From NCBI GenBank assembly GCA_003342895.1, contig PTFA01000056.1, positions 782,115 through 846,114 on the forward strand: a stretch of DNA of 64,000 nt. The letters are read 5' to 3'. The DNA comes from Casuarius casuarius. Its lineage: Eukaryota > Chordata > Aves > Casuariiformes > Casuariidae. Positions 48,376 through 60,559 of this stretch are shown piece by piece. Within the stretch, counting starts at the first letter, position 1. Each line of letters opens with the position of its first letter. The position numbers and the translations under genes were made by a program. A model generated the notes under the pieces. It searched no databases and was not told the origin of the DNA. It saw nothing but the letters and a program-made list of their open reading frames with translations.

Positions 48376-50607
48376 AGTACTTTTCAGAATCAGTGCATTC
48401 GTTTAGAAAGAGGAAGAAAGATTTAAGAGGTATCAGCTTTCAAAAAATCTTAGCAAAGTGATACTGTATGCTCAGTTTTGCACACTGAGAAAGGCAAATA
48501 TTTATTTTCTGTTCCGAAATTGCTCTTATCTTACATATAGTAATAGCCAGTTTAAAAATGAAACAAAACTGGATTGAAATATATAGTTTTTCTTCATGTG
48601 TTTATTTCAACTTGGTCATGTTCTATGACTTCAATATCACTTTCTTTTCATTGAGTTACGTGAATTTTATCTTTTTACTTACTTTTATCTTTTTATTGAT
48701 ATAATTAAATCTTATGGCCATGAAATAACACCTATTCAGCTGAGTACTCAGCATTTATTCAGTACATGTTCTGTTTCATTTACAAACTCTGACCTACAAT
48801 TTTGCCTCTCCAGTGACAGAAAGCAAAGAGTTCATGAAATTTGCAGTCATTTTTCTGTGAATGAAATCCACTGGAAACAGCTTTGGTTTTGATAGTAACT
48901 GTATTCCCTGAAAGGAAAGAAGTTTTTTGCCCAGTTTTGGGTAATACACGGATTGTATGCATGACATTAACTATTATTTTTTGGAAGTTAAAATTCACAG
49001 TAGACTGTCTCCATTGTATTAGAGATGCAATGCAACGAGGCTGCAACTTCAGTAAATATTCTGATGCAACTTCAAGTAAATATCTATATTATGTAAGGCT
49101 TGTGTTTTAAACATAAAGCTCTAAGGGATAAATAATTCTGTGTGGACAGGACATTGGCGTAAATTGTGAGCGGCTACCCCACTGGGAGCAAAATGCCAGA
49201 AAACACTTCTGCAAAATGCCTCTAAGAGTTACTCCCACATAAAACAACTGCTTAATCATTAGTCACCTCCTTGCACAGTGGAGATGACCTATTGTGACAA
49301 GCTAACAGGTACCCAGCCCCTTTTTTAAATCTCTCTCTTTGAAACTGCCTAACCACCTCAAAGAACTAGACATGTCTCTGTGCATCTGAGGAAGTGAAGG
49401 CCACGGTTCACAGGAGCTGTGTGCGTATATGTGGATTTTTGGAGAGGGAGGCAATAATTTACATGCTACAAACTCATGAAAATGCAGGAAGAGTTTAGAC
49501 CTCAGTGGACAAACATGTTTAAATTTTGCTCCAGATTTTTTTCAAATTCATAGGGGACTTTGTGATGTTTGGTTCAGGGAGTCAAACCTGTCTAAGACTC
49601 TGTGAAAGGAAGAAAGAGAAACTATGATATGGAGTAGATTTCTGGTTTAAAGGAATACACTTCTCAATGTGAAAATACACTTTGTTCCTCTAAGATTAGC
49701 AAAAGCTTACAATTAATCGTGAGGGAAAAAAATAATACAGGCAGCACAGCTTAACTTTGGTGTGAGATTGTCACTGGGTATGTCTACAGAACTGGGTATG
49801 TCTACAGAGTACTTTACAGGCACATTTGATCTTGCCTGACTCATTCCCTAAGCCAACTGCAAAACCCAAATCTGTGTATTGGCAGTGGAGCCATCGTTCT
49901 CACAGCACTCATTCTACACTAATAAGTCTGGCAGAGGCAGAGAGCATATTAGCTCATTCTTAGTTCCAGCAGCTACCCAGAAGGCATTACAACACACTTG
50001 AGATATATCTCACACAAACTACTGATATGGCCACATTGCACAGACGTGACTGCAGTATGCTGTAGGGACACCTCAGGTACCAGGAGCTGTGACAGCAGAG
50101 AACTCAAAGTGAGGTATTACACCTTACATTCCAGGCAGGCAATTACTGAGTTGAAGCTAGTTTAGCTGTGACTACTCTAGTCAAACCTATGAAAAGAGAG
50201 AGGAACACCCCCTGTCCAGTTTTTTCCAAAACAATCAGTAATCTCAGGTGAAGAGTGTGTTTTCTCTCCCTGATCTCAGCAAGTTCTATTTAAGTCTCAA
50301 GTACCTGGGAACATTTCCTGTATTGTAGAGTTCATGTGGTATAAGGCTTTATACCTAAAAGGTATATTGCATGCATTCTGCCAGGTCAGAAAAAAACGTA
50401 GTGAGAAGAGCTAGAAGACAGTATATTATTAGATAGAAGGAAAGAAAGCAGAGGCACTTTGTTTTCCCTATAAGTTAAAGACAACTGTACACTTCAGATC
50501 AGAAGTTGATTAAGTAATGTTATATCAGCCACTGGGTAGCATGTCTGGAGTATCAGCTGAATTCAGTGCTTCAGAAGTGGAGCCACCAGTACTACAGCAT
50601 GATGCTT
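48376..50607. other. Non-coding DNA, no gene seen
   Basis: 49,740-50,150 has phrases (gggtatgtctacaga, gatatgg-ccac, gagaactcaaagtgaggt) that recall a worn DNA-transposon family of reptiles and birds with 'tatgtctacac' ends. The call is too weak to list separately. No coding evidence. Confidence 0.45.
49773..49808. repeat. Perfect 18-bp tandem duplication
   Basis: ACTGGGTATGTCTACAGA occurs twice head to tail without mismatch. Confidence 0.95.
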
Positions 50608-51342
50608 TATTTACTCCTTGCAACAGTACAGGTGGGGGATGCCCTGGCTGGGGAGCAGCTCTGCTGAAAAACCCCTGAGGGCCATGGCAGACAGAGAGCT
50701 GCACACAAGTCCACGGTGTGCCCTGGTAGCCAAGAAAGCCAACATCATCCGGGGCTGTATCTGTAGCAGCACAGCAAGTACATCGAGGGGAGTGATTTTC
50801 CCCCTTTGCTCTGCACTACTTAATACTCGAATACTGTGTCCAGTTTTGGACTCCTCAGTATAAGAAAGATATTGATCAAATGGAGTGAGTTCAGCAGAGG
50901 GACACCGAGATGGTGGGGCCTGGAGCGCTTGCCCTGGTAGAGGGTGCTGAAGGCCCAGGGCTTGTTCGGCCTGGAGAAGGGAAGGCTTTAAGGAGACGTA
51001 AGTAGCTGCCTTCCTGTACATCCGAGGAGGTCACTGAGAGGCAGAGCCAGGCTGTTCATGGCAGTGCATGGCAGGACAACAATAGACAATGAGCATAAAT
51101 TAAAACAAGAATGGTTCAGACCAGATACAAGGAAAAATTTTTTTAACCTGAGGATGATCAAGCAGTGGAAGAAGCTACCCATAGGGGCTGTGCAGTCTCC
51201 ATGCTTGGAGGTTTTCAAGAGTTGGCTGGATAAAGCCTTGAGCAACATTGCCTGATCTTATAGCTCAGGCTGCTCTGAGCAGGAGATTGGACTAGAGACC
51301 TCCTGAGTTTCCTTCCAAACTGAATTATCCTATGATCCTATT
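50608..51342 (+). mobile_element. CR1 LINE, 5'-truncated, with 3' end
   Basis: A chicken-repeat-1 type non-LTR retrotransposon fragment. The order of phrases fits the CR1 3' portion: 'gtgccctggtagccaagaaagccaacatcatccggggctg', then 'actgtgtccagttttggactcc-cagtataag', then 'ggcttgttcggcctggagaaggg', then the segment coding for a WKKLP-type motif, then 'attggactagagacctcctgagtttccttccaaactgaattatcctatgatcc'. The last part is the CR1 tail with its short terminal repeat. The body is heavily mutated and 5'-truncated like nearly all CR1 copies, so it is immobile. This is the best lineage marker for a bird in the window. Confidence 0.92.
51058..51255 (+). pseudogene. CR1 ORF2 C-terminal remnant
   Basis: A 65-codon open piece inside the CR1 copy. 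Its order of residues (FRPDTRKNFFNLR, then WKKLP, then LEVFKSWLDKALSN) matches the end of the jockey/CR1-type reverse transcriptase polyprotein, where RKNFF..R..W..LP and a final LE.FK..LD.AL are typical. Catalytic reverse transcriptase and endonuclease domains lie upstream in a full element and are absent. It is a fossil, not a gene; its openness is chance. Confidence 0.8.
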
Positions 51343-51940
51343 TCTTTAATAGGTTTTATAGGAACGTCACAGGGTCCTTCACTAAAGGATCTAGAAGGGC
51401 TGGGCAACATATAAGTGTCATGACATAAGGTCTCCTAAGGGATAGCAATTAGAGCAGACACAGTTTAATCAAAGTATTAGTGAAAAACTGGACTATTTCA
51501 TTCAGGCTTTACTGTGAGATAGTGTTAGATTTTTGCATGAGTTTTGCTCCTCCTTCCATAGCATGTCTTTTTTCCCAGTCCTTTATCACTGTCTGTCTAG
51601 TTCCCCACATGCGCTTTCCTTCTCTTCCAGAATTTTCCCTTTGTCCCCAAGCTCCCACATACATGGAGATAGAACTTTCTTCACCAAAATTCTTGATGGT
51701 AGCCAAGGACAGGAACTTAATGAGTTACCCAACATCAGCTGACCTGCAGTAACTGATTATGTGCTCTTAGCCCATTGCAAATGTGATAAGAAGCATGTTA
51801 GCTTACATTTTTTACATCGGTGTTTAAACCGAAGCCTTTTGCTTCATACTTGCCATGAACAAGAGCGCAAACACTGTCAATTAGTGGTGTTTGGTAGACA
51901 CACGTTAACTTGTTAGGGCAAAACCACTTGCTTTGTGTTT
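51343..51940. other. Non-coding DNA, no gene seen
   Basis: Overlapping short frames on both strands at 51,480-51,752 conflict and lack motifs. Confidence 0.55.
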
Positions 51941-52290
51941 CTGATCGCCTTTTCTCTCAGGTTACTGTAGAACACCTCAAAACAGGCCAATACAATGTAT
52001 ATTCAGCAAGAAATCTACGAGAAAGGCGCTTCATCCTAACCTTAGTATCTTCCTGGATATGAAATACAGCTGGGAGAATCAGGCTCATTAATTAGGGTAG
52101 TTACACACTTACAATGTGTCTAACTTCATTTATCATGGCGTGCTACTTTCATGCCTAATACTCTCATGTGTATTGTACAACAGCAGAATAAGCTGTGTGT
52201 CAAATCTTTGGGTATGCCACGTACAAGCTATTTTGAACATGCAATTGCATTAAAACTGAATAATTAAAGAAAAAAAAGGTAGTTTGACCT
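51941..52290. promoter_or_regulatory. Candidate regulatory block with ATGCAATTGCAT palindrome
   Basis: The perfect 12-base palindrome ATGCAATTGCAT is at 52,239-52,250; it overlaps a POU/C-EBP-like half-site on each strand. CATTAATTAG is at 52,086-52,095 and GAATAATTAAAG at about 52,258. The block is repeat-free, complex and flanked by ordinary DNA. Function is inferred only. Confidence 0.28.
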
Positions 52291-54347
52291 GTGTTTGTGT
52301 GGGCAAATCCGACTGAAGAAATGATGGAAAAAGCTGAGCATAAAGTGGTCTCTTATTTTGAAAAACAGGAGGGAGGAATCCCTCTTTCAATATAACAACA
52401 CTGAAAAAAAGTCATATATGCTTCACCTGGGCACTCTTCTTTTTTTCTTACATCTATCCTAAACTTATTTCTTGTGCTGTCTGAAATGTGTCAGAGTACC
52501 GTCTGGTCACAGTTCTAGTCACTTGCAGTTGGGTATAAATGAGACTTGATCACACTGTTTTTATTTAGTATAAACCAAAACAGTCTCTAGACCTTGAAGT
52601 TGGCATTTTCAAAGGAACTCAAGGGATTTAGGTACTTACAGCCCTTGGACTTTTATTGGGACTAGCTGCTTTCTTTGCCTTTTCTTTCTTTTTCTTCTCT
52701 TTTTTTTTTCCAAATTCCATCCTGAATTCTTAGCTCCTACCTCATAGCTAGGCTCAAAAACAAGACAACTTTTTTTTTTAACATAAAAATGAGTCATCAT
52801 TATATTTAATTCCTAAGAAATGGACAAGCACCACAAAATGAACTTTTACTTTGTTCTCAAAGCAGAGCCACAGGTACAGCCAAGATTCATTTGTCTTTAG
52901 ACTGAGATCTTGGTGTATATTATTCTGCCTGAACAAATATATTTAGTCACTTCTCATTCATCTTCTTCATTGGTCATTCCTATGGCTTTAGCTAGCTTGC
53001 TAAATGTCATTGAAGTTGAATTATTAGCTGACTGAATTTCTTGATCTAGTATACTGGCATAACTGAAAGGCTACATAATGCTAACTGTTCAGTCAGCAAG
53101 CCACATGGTATCATCTGTTATTTCTTGTACTTTGATTTGAATGCAGTGAATTGAATTTTACAAGCAGGAAATTAACTATAAAGATTACTCACAGGTCACT
53201 TGTAGAAAGGCTTAGCATAAGGAGGTCATTTGGACTGCAAGTTAATACTTGATAGTATTGCTTGTGTTATATTGCATGTAATTATGTGAATAACTTGCAC
53301 ATGCAGTTACAAGGTTGGAGATGCAAAATGGTACTTGTGAATTAAATCTTCAGTCTTGCTTGGGCACTGGTGATATAAAGCAGTCAAGAAGCCAACTAAA
53401 TAGGTGGTGAATTCCCTAAATTAATAGGACTGCCTTAGAAACAATAAGAGTAATAAACACGACCTTATTTTTACTCTCAGACAGTGATTCATTTATCCAT
53501 TACTAGCTGTTGTGAGAGCCCTGAACTGCTTATTGCTACTGAGCACAATTTAGAGTAACCCATGGGCTATTCTTACCTGCAAGAGCTGAAACTTGAGCAA
53601 AACTGGTTCAGTGAAAATAAGTCACCGTTACAAAAAGCAATGAGAGAAGAGCACAGGAAGATCCTCCCTGTCAGCAGACTAAAACTTGTTAGGGGATTTA
53701 AAATTAGACAAACTAAGTCAAACAGCTGAGGCTTACCTCAGATGAATATTCAAAGTGAGAAGCAAGATGTGTTGTGCTGCCTTCAGACTGATGAAGCAAT
53801 AAGGTATTCAGTGAGGTAAGTCTTTGAGTATCAAACAAACAAGAAGGTACCTGAGAAAGCTACGGATCAGATTGTTGTCGGAGAATCAAGCTGCTTATCT
53901 GTGCTAAAAATTGGTTTGAACACTTCAAACTGCAAGTGCCCAATCTGCATAAAGTGGAAGTAATATGCTGACAAAGTCCTGTACAGGTAACAATCAACAT
54001 CATTTTGGATAAGATGCAATATTGCTAAGATGTTTTAAGGAGGACCTGCCAGAGAAGCATTACAGTAATTAACCTTGATTGTCAGAATGCTGGGCAGGCC
54101 TGAGTCTCAGGAGCTGAAGCATTCAAATAAATAAATAAAAGATTACTTGATATACATCATTGCTTAGGGACTGCAAGTCTGAAACCAACATCCTGAGTCC
54201 ATAAAGATAATAGCTTGCTCACAATTGATGTGAATGGATGACAACAGGAACCTTTAAAGGTGACCTGCAAAGGCAGGAAGAAAAGGTTTGCACCATTTTC
54301 ACTTCTTTGTAATGACTAAAGAAGGCTTGAAAGCTTCCCTCTCTGCC

Positions 54348-54348
<1 letters not shown>
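52291..54348. other. Non-coding DNA, no gene seen
   Basis: Contains the repeat fragment at 52,598-52,665 and a (AAAT)n run at about 54,127-54,138. Otherwise unremarkable. Confidence 0.55.
52598..52665. repeat. Ancient sauropsid interspersed repeat fragment
   Basis: 'ggcattttcaaaggaactcaagggatttaggtacttacagccc' follows 'ggcattttcaaaggagcctaagggatttaggtgcctaaatccc', a well-known worn repeat phrase in bird and turtle DNA. Unnamed family. Confidence 0.5.

Positions 54349-54390
<42 letters not shown>
54349..54390 (+). repeat. Poly-C run (42)
   Basis: Forty-two consecutive C, by far the longest homopolymer here. The minus strand is poly-G (quadruplex-forming) and the plus strand can form an i-motif. 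True length is hard to sequence, so the count may be an assembly estimate. Confidence 0.95.
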
Positions 54391-55543
54391 TTTTACATTT
54401 CACATCTTATCTGATCTGCTTTCCTGGGTGATTCTACAGTAGACTAGGGGGGACGTATAATTATGACCCCACATAATACCAAGGAAGTAATACTGAGTTA
54501 GGAAAGAAAATAAATTTTTATTAAAACCACTGAACTATTTGAAGGTTTTTTCTAATGCATGTTTTTGTTAGCAGCACATTAATTCCAAACCTCTTTCTTA
54601 AAGATTTTTTCTTCCATATGTTGAAAGACTCAATACTCCTATTTCCACAGGCAAATGCAGAAAAAAATGCTAAATCTATTTCTCTGGGTCTTCCACAGAC
54701 ATCTCCCACAAAATAAAAATAAACCTGATGTTACCAGTATTTTTAGTCAAAAAAAGAATCTAAAAGAAATGTGAAGCTGTCAGTCTGTGTTTTCACATAG
54801 CAAAAAAAGGAGTGATGGTAAGTGGCATAATGCCATTTCTCTCTGCCATCTTTGAATCTGTAAGTGCTGCAACATTAAAAGGTGTGTTTAAGCTCGTAAA
54901 TGAGATCTTGTGTAAATAGCATCAGTGTCTGACACATTAGCATGCAAAGAGTTGCCGCAGCAGTGTATTTAGCATTAGAAACTCAACAGCACTGAATGAA
55001 ACTTGGAGATCAAAAACGTTGAAGAAAAAAAATTGTGCTTAGTGCAAAAATATATAGAAACAAAAGGGTTTTTTTGGCAAATTACATCATGACTTGGTAT
55101 CTCACAAATCAAGATTGGTTTAGGGGAGTTCTTTTGTAACTAATGCTATTGCTCAGCAGCAGCACTTACTGCCTGGGAACAAAAAGGAATAATCAAAGCT
55201 GACCCAAACAATATAAGCAGAAATTCCACGTGGGATAAAAATTTGAGTGATTTATGATAGCCAGAACATTCCACAAATCCCTCCTAAAATAGGCATAGAT
55301 AGGGAAACACTCACTGATGGCCAAAAGATCAATCAGAATATAACCTACAGGAAGCTTAGTGCCAAAAGTAATTGACATAGTCGTCAAATCAATTTCTGAT
55401 GGTACAGACACTTTTGCATGCAGTCTGCTTCCCTGTGCTGCAGATCATTTGGCATGTCATTCAAATAGCCAATACCCAATATAAGCTTGTTGCAGATTTG
55501 AGAGGTTCCAGTACTTTCCAAAGTTTACTTTCCACACACTCAC

Positions 55544-55703
55544 AAAGATGTCAGTCGGGGACCAAATTATTATTTCTGGTAACTGAGCATATGTACGATA
55601 TTCAATTCTCAGATGTATTATTTTCCCAAAATATTTAATAGCTTGAGGGATATAGGGCTTTGGGACACTGCAGACCTCTGCATATGATGCTTCTTCACAA
55701 CGA
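55544..55703 (-). other. Candidate exon, minus strand
   Basis: On the minus strand a long pyrimidine acceptor (ttgtgcccttcttttcccgcag) precedes 55,703. The frame is open from there through a GTGAGT donor after 55,544, and on to a weaker GTAAAC after 55,529. It enters in phase 2 and leaves in phase 0, with 53 codons including CEEASYAEVCSVPKPYIPQA. Phase 2 would accept the minus-strand reading of the block at 61,718-61,876. The peptide is not recognised, and the base before the donor (T) is not ideal. Confidence 0.2.
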
Positions 55704-57904
55704 CTGCGGGAAAAGAAGGGCACAAACCTTCTGATTGCCACTGTGCTTTTCAGTCTAAGCCTTTAGCTCATTAGCCAGAGCAATAGCAAAGAATTCTTCT
55801 TCCAGAGTTCAAAGGTACAATGCACAAAGTAGTAATAGAGAACATTTTCCACCAAGAAATCTATTGTTTCAGCATAACTAAAGCACTTTTCAAATCATGA
55901 GAGACTGAAAAGCAAAAAAGGGGGAGTATATTGGCATATATGGCAGGATGGGAGAGAGAGTAACGGGAATTCTGCCTGTAAAGGGAATCCTACCTGGAGA
56001 TACATAACTGAGGAACTAAACCAGAAAGTGACTTTAGTGCTTCTCTCAGGGAGCAGGTTACCGATTGAGTAGGACTGTATTTTGTTTGCTAGTGTGATCA
56101 AAAGAAACCACACACTAGTAATTTCCAGCTGCCTATCTGTCTGTAAGTGCCTATCAGTTCACTGTCCAGAAATTTAGCCGCTGTTCAGAATCATAATAGT
56201 CAAAAAGTGTTTGAGGTATTAATGGATATTTATATCTGTTCAGCTGAGAGAATGAGTCCTGAGTTTATTTCAATAGGCCTGAGTGCAAAGCTATAGTGTT
56301 TCTGATGCACTTGTACAATTTGAAAAACATGTTGAGTCTCCTAACATGTTATGCTTCATTCAGAAAAGTCCTGGTAATCTAGGAATCCTGTATGTCTTGC
56401 ACTCAGTGGAAATTTCAGTCATTTGGGGATGAGATTGGAGTTTATGGAGCAAAAAGTCATTCATTAATGTCATGAACACTTGCTACTTGTTCTCGAAACG
56501 AAGGGTGCAGAAAGGTTAGGCAGGTTGCTTTTCCAGAGGCATGCCAGAGTGAGGGACAGACATTCTTTATGAAAGAAAATACTAGGCAACATTATTGACA
56601 AGTATATACAACACAGATAGAGGGCAGATTGTCCTAGCCAAGCTGATACCATTCTTACACGTACAAACAGTGCATTTCTCAGGCAGCCTGCGCGCCTTTC
56701 CCTCATCGGGCTCTGTGGCTGAGGTCCTAAGTTCCCACCACAGGCTTTAGTGCCCTTGCGGCATGTAATAAATCTGTGACCTCAAATGAGGGTCTCTACA
56801 GCTGCTGAACAGTAATACATGTCTGAGCCAAGGGGTAGACCCTAGCATTTCCTGCCATCCAAATGCAGGCTCCTGAACCCTGGGCTAAAGGAAAAATGTT
56901 GTCATGTTTTGTAATACTGAGGTTTATAAACCCCTGAGCTAATAATAGAAGGTGCTATAACCTTTACATTAAAATCCCCACGGTTTCCTTCATCGTTATG
57001 AAGACACTGTAAATGACACTTTTTCAGAAACTGAAGTCAAAAATAGGCCAAGACTGTTAGCCAATCATCAGATATATCAGTCTGCAATCAAGTAGCACAA
57101 ATAAACAATATCAAACCCTGCAATCAAAGGAAGAAAAATGTAAAGTTTTTTTTTGAGAAATGTGAAACTACATCTCAAAGTGGATCTTAAAATGGATCAT
57201 TTCTTATTAACCTGATCAGACAACAGAACATTGGAAAACTAAAAGAAAATATGACCAAGATCCAGAGTGTTTACTCCAAGTAGGGAAATCAGATTTGAAC
57301 TGGATAAGCCTCGAGTTGCTAGGGATTAAAATGAAACATACTGATGCATACAGAGTCTTCAGGTGGAAAGGGCTTTCCTACAAAGTGAATGGTGATGGAT
57401 TCATAGAAAAAAAATAGACTTTCATAAAAAATAGAGGCTTATTTGGGAAAGCCTAAGGGGAGAAAGCAAGAGGTATCTGAGAGGTATTTTTTAAAGATTC
57501 AGATCCATTTTCAGAATAAAGAAATACACAATGGATATGATGCATGCAGGTCAAGCAGTAATAAAATAAATAATAAATGATTCTGGTCTGTCTTGTGTTT
57601 TTATGCTTTCACTTATATTTTAAGGCCAGGATGTTCAGTGAAGACTACTGATTTGGGATGTACAAAATGAGATACTCTAATTATTCAGTATCCAAAAAAC
57701 GCTGAGTCCATACCTTTCCACTTCCCCTCAATGCTCCAGGTACTTTGCAGAATTCTCTTAAAAAAAAAGTCAATAGTTTCTTCTCATGCCCCACACCGTA
57801 TCCTTTAAAAGATTGTACCCCAAAATCAAATCAGACCAGACCAACCGAAGACATTTGAAATTTCCAGGACGTACCTGGCTAAACTCTTATCTAATTTCTT
57901 CTAG

Positions 57905-58021
57905 CTGTCCTAAGCAGATGTGCAGAAGAAATGTATCTTATATTAGCAACAAAAGCTTTAGCATATGAAAGCATTTTAATCAAAACAGTCCATATCAAAG
58001 ATTTAAAAAAAGAAAATGTGG
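57905..58021 (+). other. Candidate 117-base exon, phase 1-1
   Basis: The acceptor cttatctaatttcttctag ends at 57,904 and the donor GTGG|GTGAGT begins at 58,022. One frame is open for 38 codons, phase 1 at both ends. It has the same length and phase as the candidate at 26,274, though the peptides are not similar. Composition is that of translated A+T-rich DNA, so a pseudo-exon is likely. Confidence 0.18.
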
Positions 58022-59204
58022 GTGAGTATATCCTCCCTGTCTATAACAATGAACAAAATAAAATGGGTAGCAAGATAATAAACAATTCCGTGTGTCACTG
58101 CAATCTTGTGTGACTTTGAAACTGCAGTGGAATAGAAAGCCACAAATTTCTTTATACTAATAATGATGGGGATTGCTGACTTGTTGGAAATAAAGAAGTA
58201 TCACTTCTAAAACTGGTCTGAAAGATACCCATTGGCTTCTGCAGGAGTTTGCTCAGCCTGAGGAATCCCCAGGTAAGTTTTGACACTATCACATTTTAAA
58301 GCAAAAAAATTCAAATACCAAACAATCCACTACTTCAAAGCATGCAAACTATTGGAACTCAGGTGTCCCTTTTAGCACTACATTGCAGTCTCTGCAGTAT
58401 TATAGAGACAGTCCATTTAGCGGAGTTTGAAAATAATAGATAATTTTACAAGACTTAAAAAAATCATTTAATTAGTTTTCATTTCTTCTACTTGCACCTG
58501 ATAAATGAACATATTAAACTGTGAAGGCTCAGGAGCTTCCAATAGCCTTTGATGTATATTAGAATAATCTAATAATTAACCTCAGGATTCACCAGCGTGA
58601 CGCATTTAGGCAAAGTGAATCAGTGCTTATGATGAAGGGAATTCCAGATCTGCCAGCCCCAAGGTATCAAGCTGTCTTCGTTCTTCTCTGCTTAGCAATG
58701 GAGAGCACTGAGCTCTCCTTGATCTACCTTTGTTATATTTTATTCTTGGTGAGAGATTCTTTTTTCAGTGCAGATTTTTTTAAATAGCCAAGCACATCAC
58801 ATTTAAAAAGGCAATGCTGAGAAATAACATTTGGCTTACATAATGTGTATGTAAAAAGGTTATTTTCTCTCTAGGCTATTTTTGTCAGTGCCCAATATTA
58901 GAGAGCATTGTTCATTCTGGAGTAGTTATTAAACATTTTCTATTGATGTAGCTACCTGATCTAAGTGTTAGCCCTCTCTGTAAAGTGCATTAGAGAAAGA
59001 TTATGCTTACAGCTTATCCTGCTTGTGTGGCTAATATAGTGTGGATACTGCTCTTACCTCTGTTCTAATGGACAATACTTAATTCAGCTCTTACAAGTGT
59101 CATTGAAGAAGTGTGTGTTTTGTGTTAATTAATTACTGCACTCACCTTTAACTACAGCATAGCATTTCATAATAATACAACTTTGTATTTATACCAGGGC
59201 CAAA

Positions 59205-59345
59205 AGTAGCCACTGATTTTAGGTACTCAGATTAAGTAAGTACTTTCCACCTGATTTTGTAACGTACTGAGAAGCTCCAGTGCCAGTTGAACTGAGTGGG
59301 TACTAAGGGCATCAGCATCTCCCTGAAAATGAACACTTAAAACCC
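59205..59345. repeat. Ancient sauropsid interspersed repeat fragment
   Basis: 'cacctgattttgtaacgtactgagaagctccagtgccagttgaactgagtgggtactaagggcatcagcatctccctgaaaat' keeps the order of the palindromic phrase 'cctgattttcagaggtgctgagcacctgcagctcccattgacttcagtgggtgctcagcacctctgaaaat'. Confidence 0.45.
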
Positions 59346-60559
59346 AGAGCAGATTAAAGTGTGGACATTTAAAAATATTGGCAGAAGTTTCTACTCTCTG
59401 TGACTCTCTCAGTGCTCTTCTAATAGCCAGGGGAGCTCAGGTAGCCTCAGACTTGCAGAAGAGGGCCACGATGAAGATTAACCAGCCAGGGTCAATGTAT
59501 CAGTATCATTCACAATATACTCCATGAGAGAGAGGGGTTGACAGAAATGTCTACAGATTTGTGAAGCAGCAGTACTAAGAACAAAGTTACACAAGGTAAT
59601 GCTTTAATCTACTGCTTAAAGACAGCTTCAGTGAAAGCATACCCCTGTTACAGTTGCATGTATAAACTCACTATTTTCAGAGCCACCTCCAGAGTAAATG
59701 ATAAGGCACACTATAACCTGACACAGTCATACCATTTCCAGTGTGTTTCTGCTTTCACAGATGGTATCCAAGCCTTCAGAAGGATGACTAGGAGAAATCA
59801 GGGCCAGGAAGGACTGCTCTTGCTGAACCAAGGAAAAGCTGAACAGGGAGTGAGAACATTTTGAGGAGTTGTAATGCTGCCTTACCCTTGAACTGCAAGT
59901 ATTCATTCCTCAGTATTAACAGGGATTATGTTCAACTCACAGTTATATTAGGAATGGAGATAATATATGTAGCAACATAGCTTGCTCTAAAATATTATTT
60001 GTTCTTGCTCGACAAGGATCCACCCACAGTGACACACATCTTAATTTCCAAAAAACTTTGGAATTTCATTGCATCTTGAATTGAGGGTAGGAGCCTCACA
60101 GAAGCTCTAGAAAGTAGTTACTGCTCTATTGGATAGGCTATATTAAGTATATCTCCACTGTATCCCCACTGCCTCTCAGTACACTTTCAGGTCCAGATCT
60201 TCAAAATCACTAACACATCAAATTCCCCTGTAGCTGCTCCCACCAGTTACAATTTTCAAAGCATTTATACCTCTTAAAGGCAATGCAGTTTATCCAGGAT
60301 AAAACTAATAAGTCCCTTCTGCTAAGGTAAAGCAGCAGAACAATGAAACTTCCAGATTTATTCAAAATAATGCTTGTATTAGGACAATCTGAGAGGCAAT
60401 TGCCTGGGTGAGATTTCTTTGCATCTGTAGGGATGCCAAACTGAGTCATACTGAAACTGAGGTTATAATTTATTTAGTCCTGTCAAAGGAGCTCCCTTTT
60501 CCCTTTTAATACTTGAAAGCAGAATGAAAAGCCTCAGTTGAACTGTAGTTAATGGTGGT
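59346..60559. other. Non-coding DNA, no gene seen
   Basis: Contains the repeat fragment at 60,180-60,245. Short frames only. Confidence 0.55.
60180..60245. repeat. Ancient sauropsid interspersed repeat fragment
   Basis: 'caggtccagatcttcaaaatcactaacacatcaaattcccctgtagctgc' resembles 'caggcccagatcctcaaaggtatttaggcacctaactcccattga'. Moderately diverged; boundaries approximate. Confidence 0.35.

Larger units (their letters stand above)
54391..59204. other. Non-coding DNA, no confident gene
   Basis: Contains two exon-like segments listed separately (55,544-55,703 minus; 57,905-58,021 plus). A further micro-exon-like stretch (about 58,245-58,272) has the perfect donor CCCAG|GTAAGT at 58,273 after an acceptor ending tctgcag. 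The rest is ordinary A+T-rich DNA. Confidence 0.45.

Noticed and set aside
50611..51021. 136-codon minus-strand frame
   Set aside because: It is antisense to the CR1 LINE copy and has no meaning of its own.
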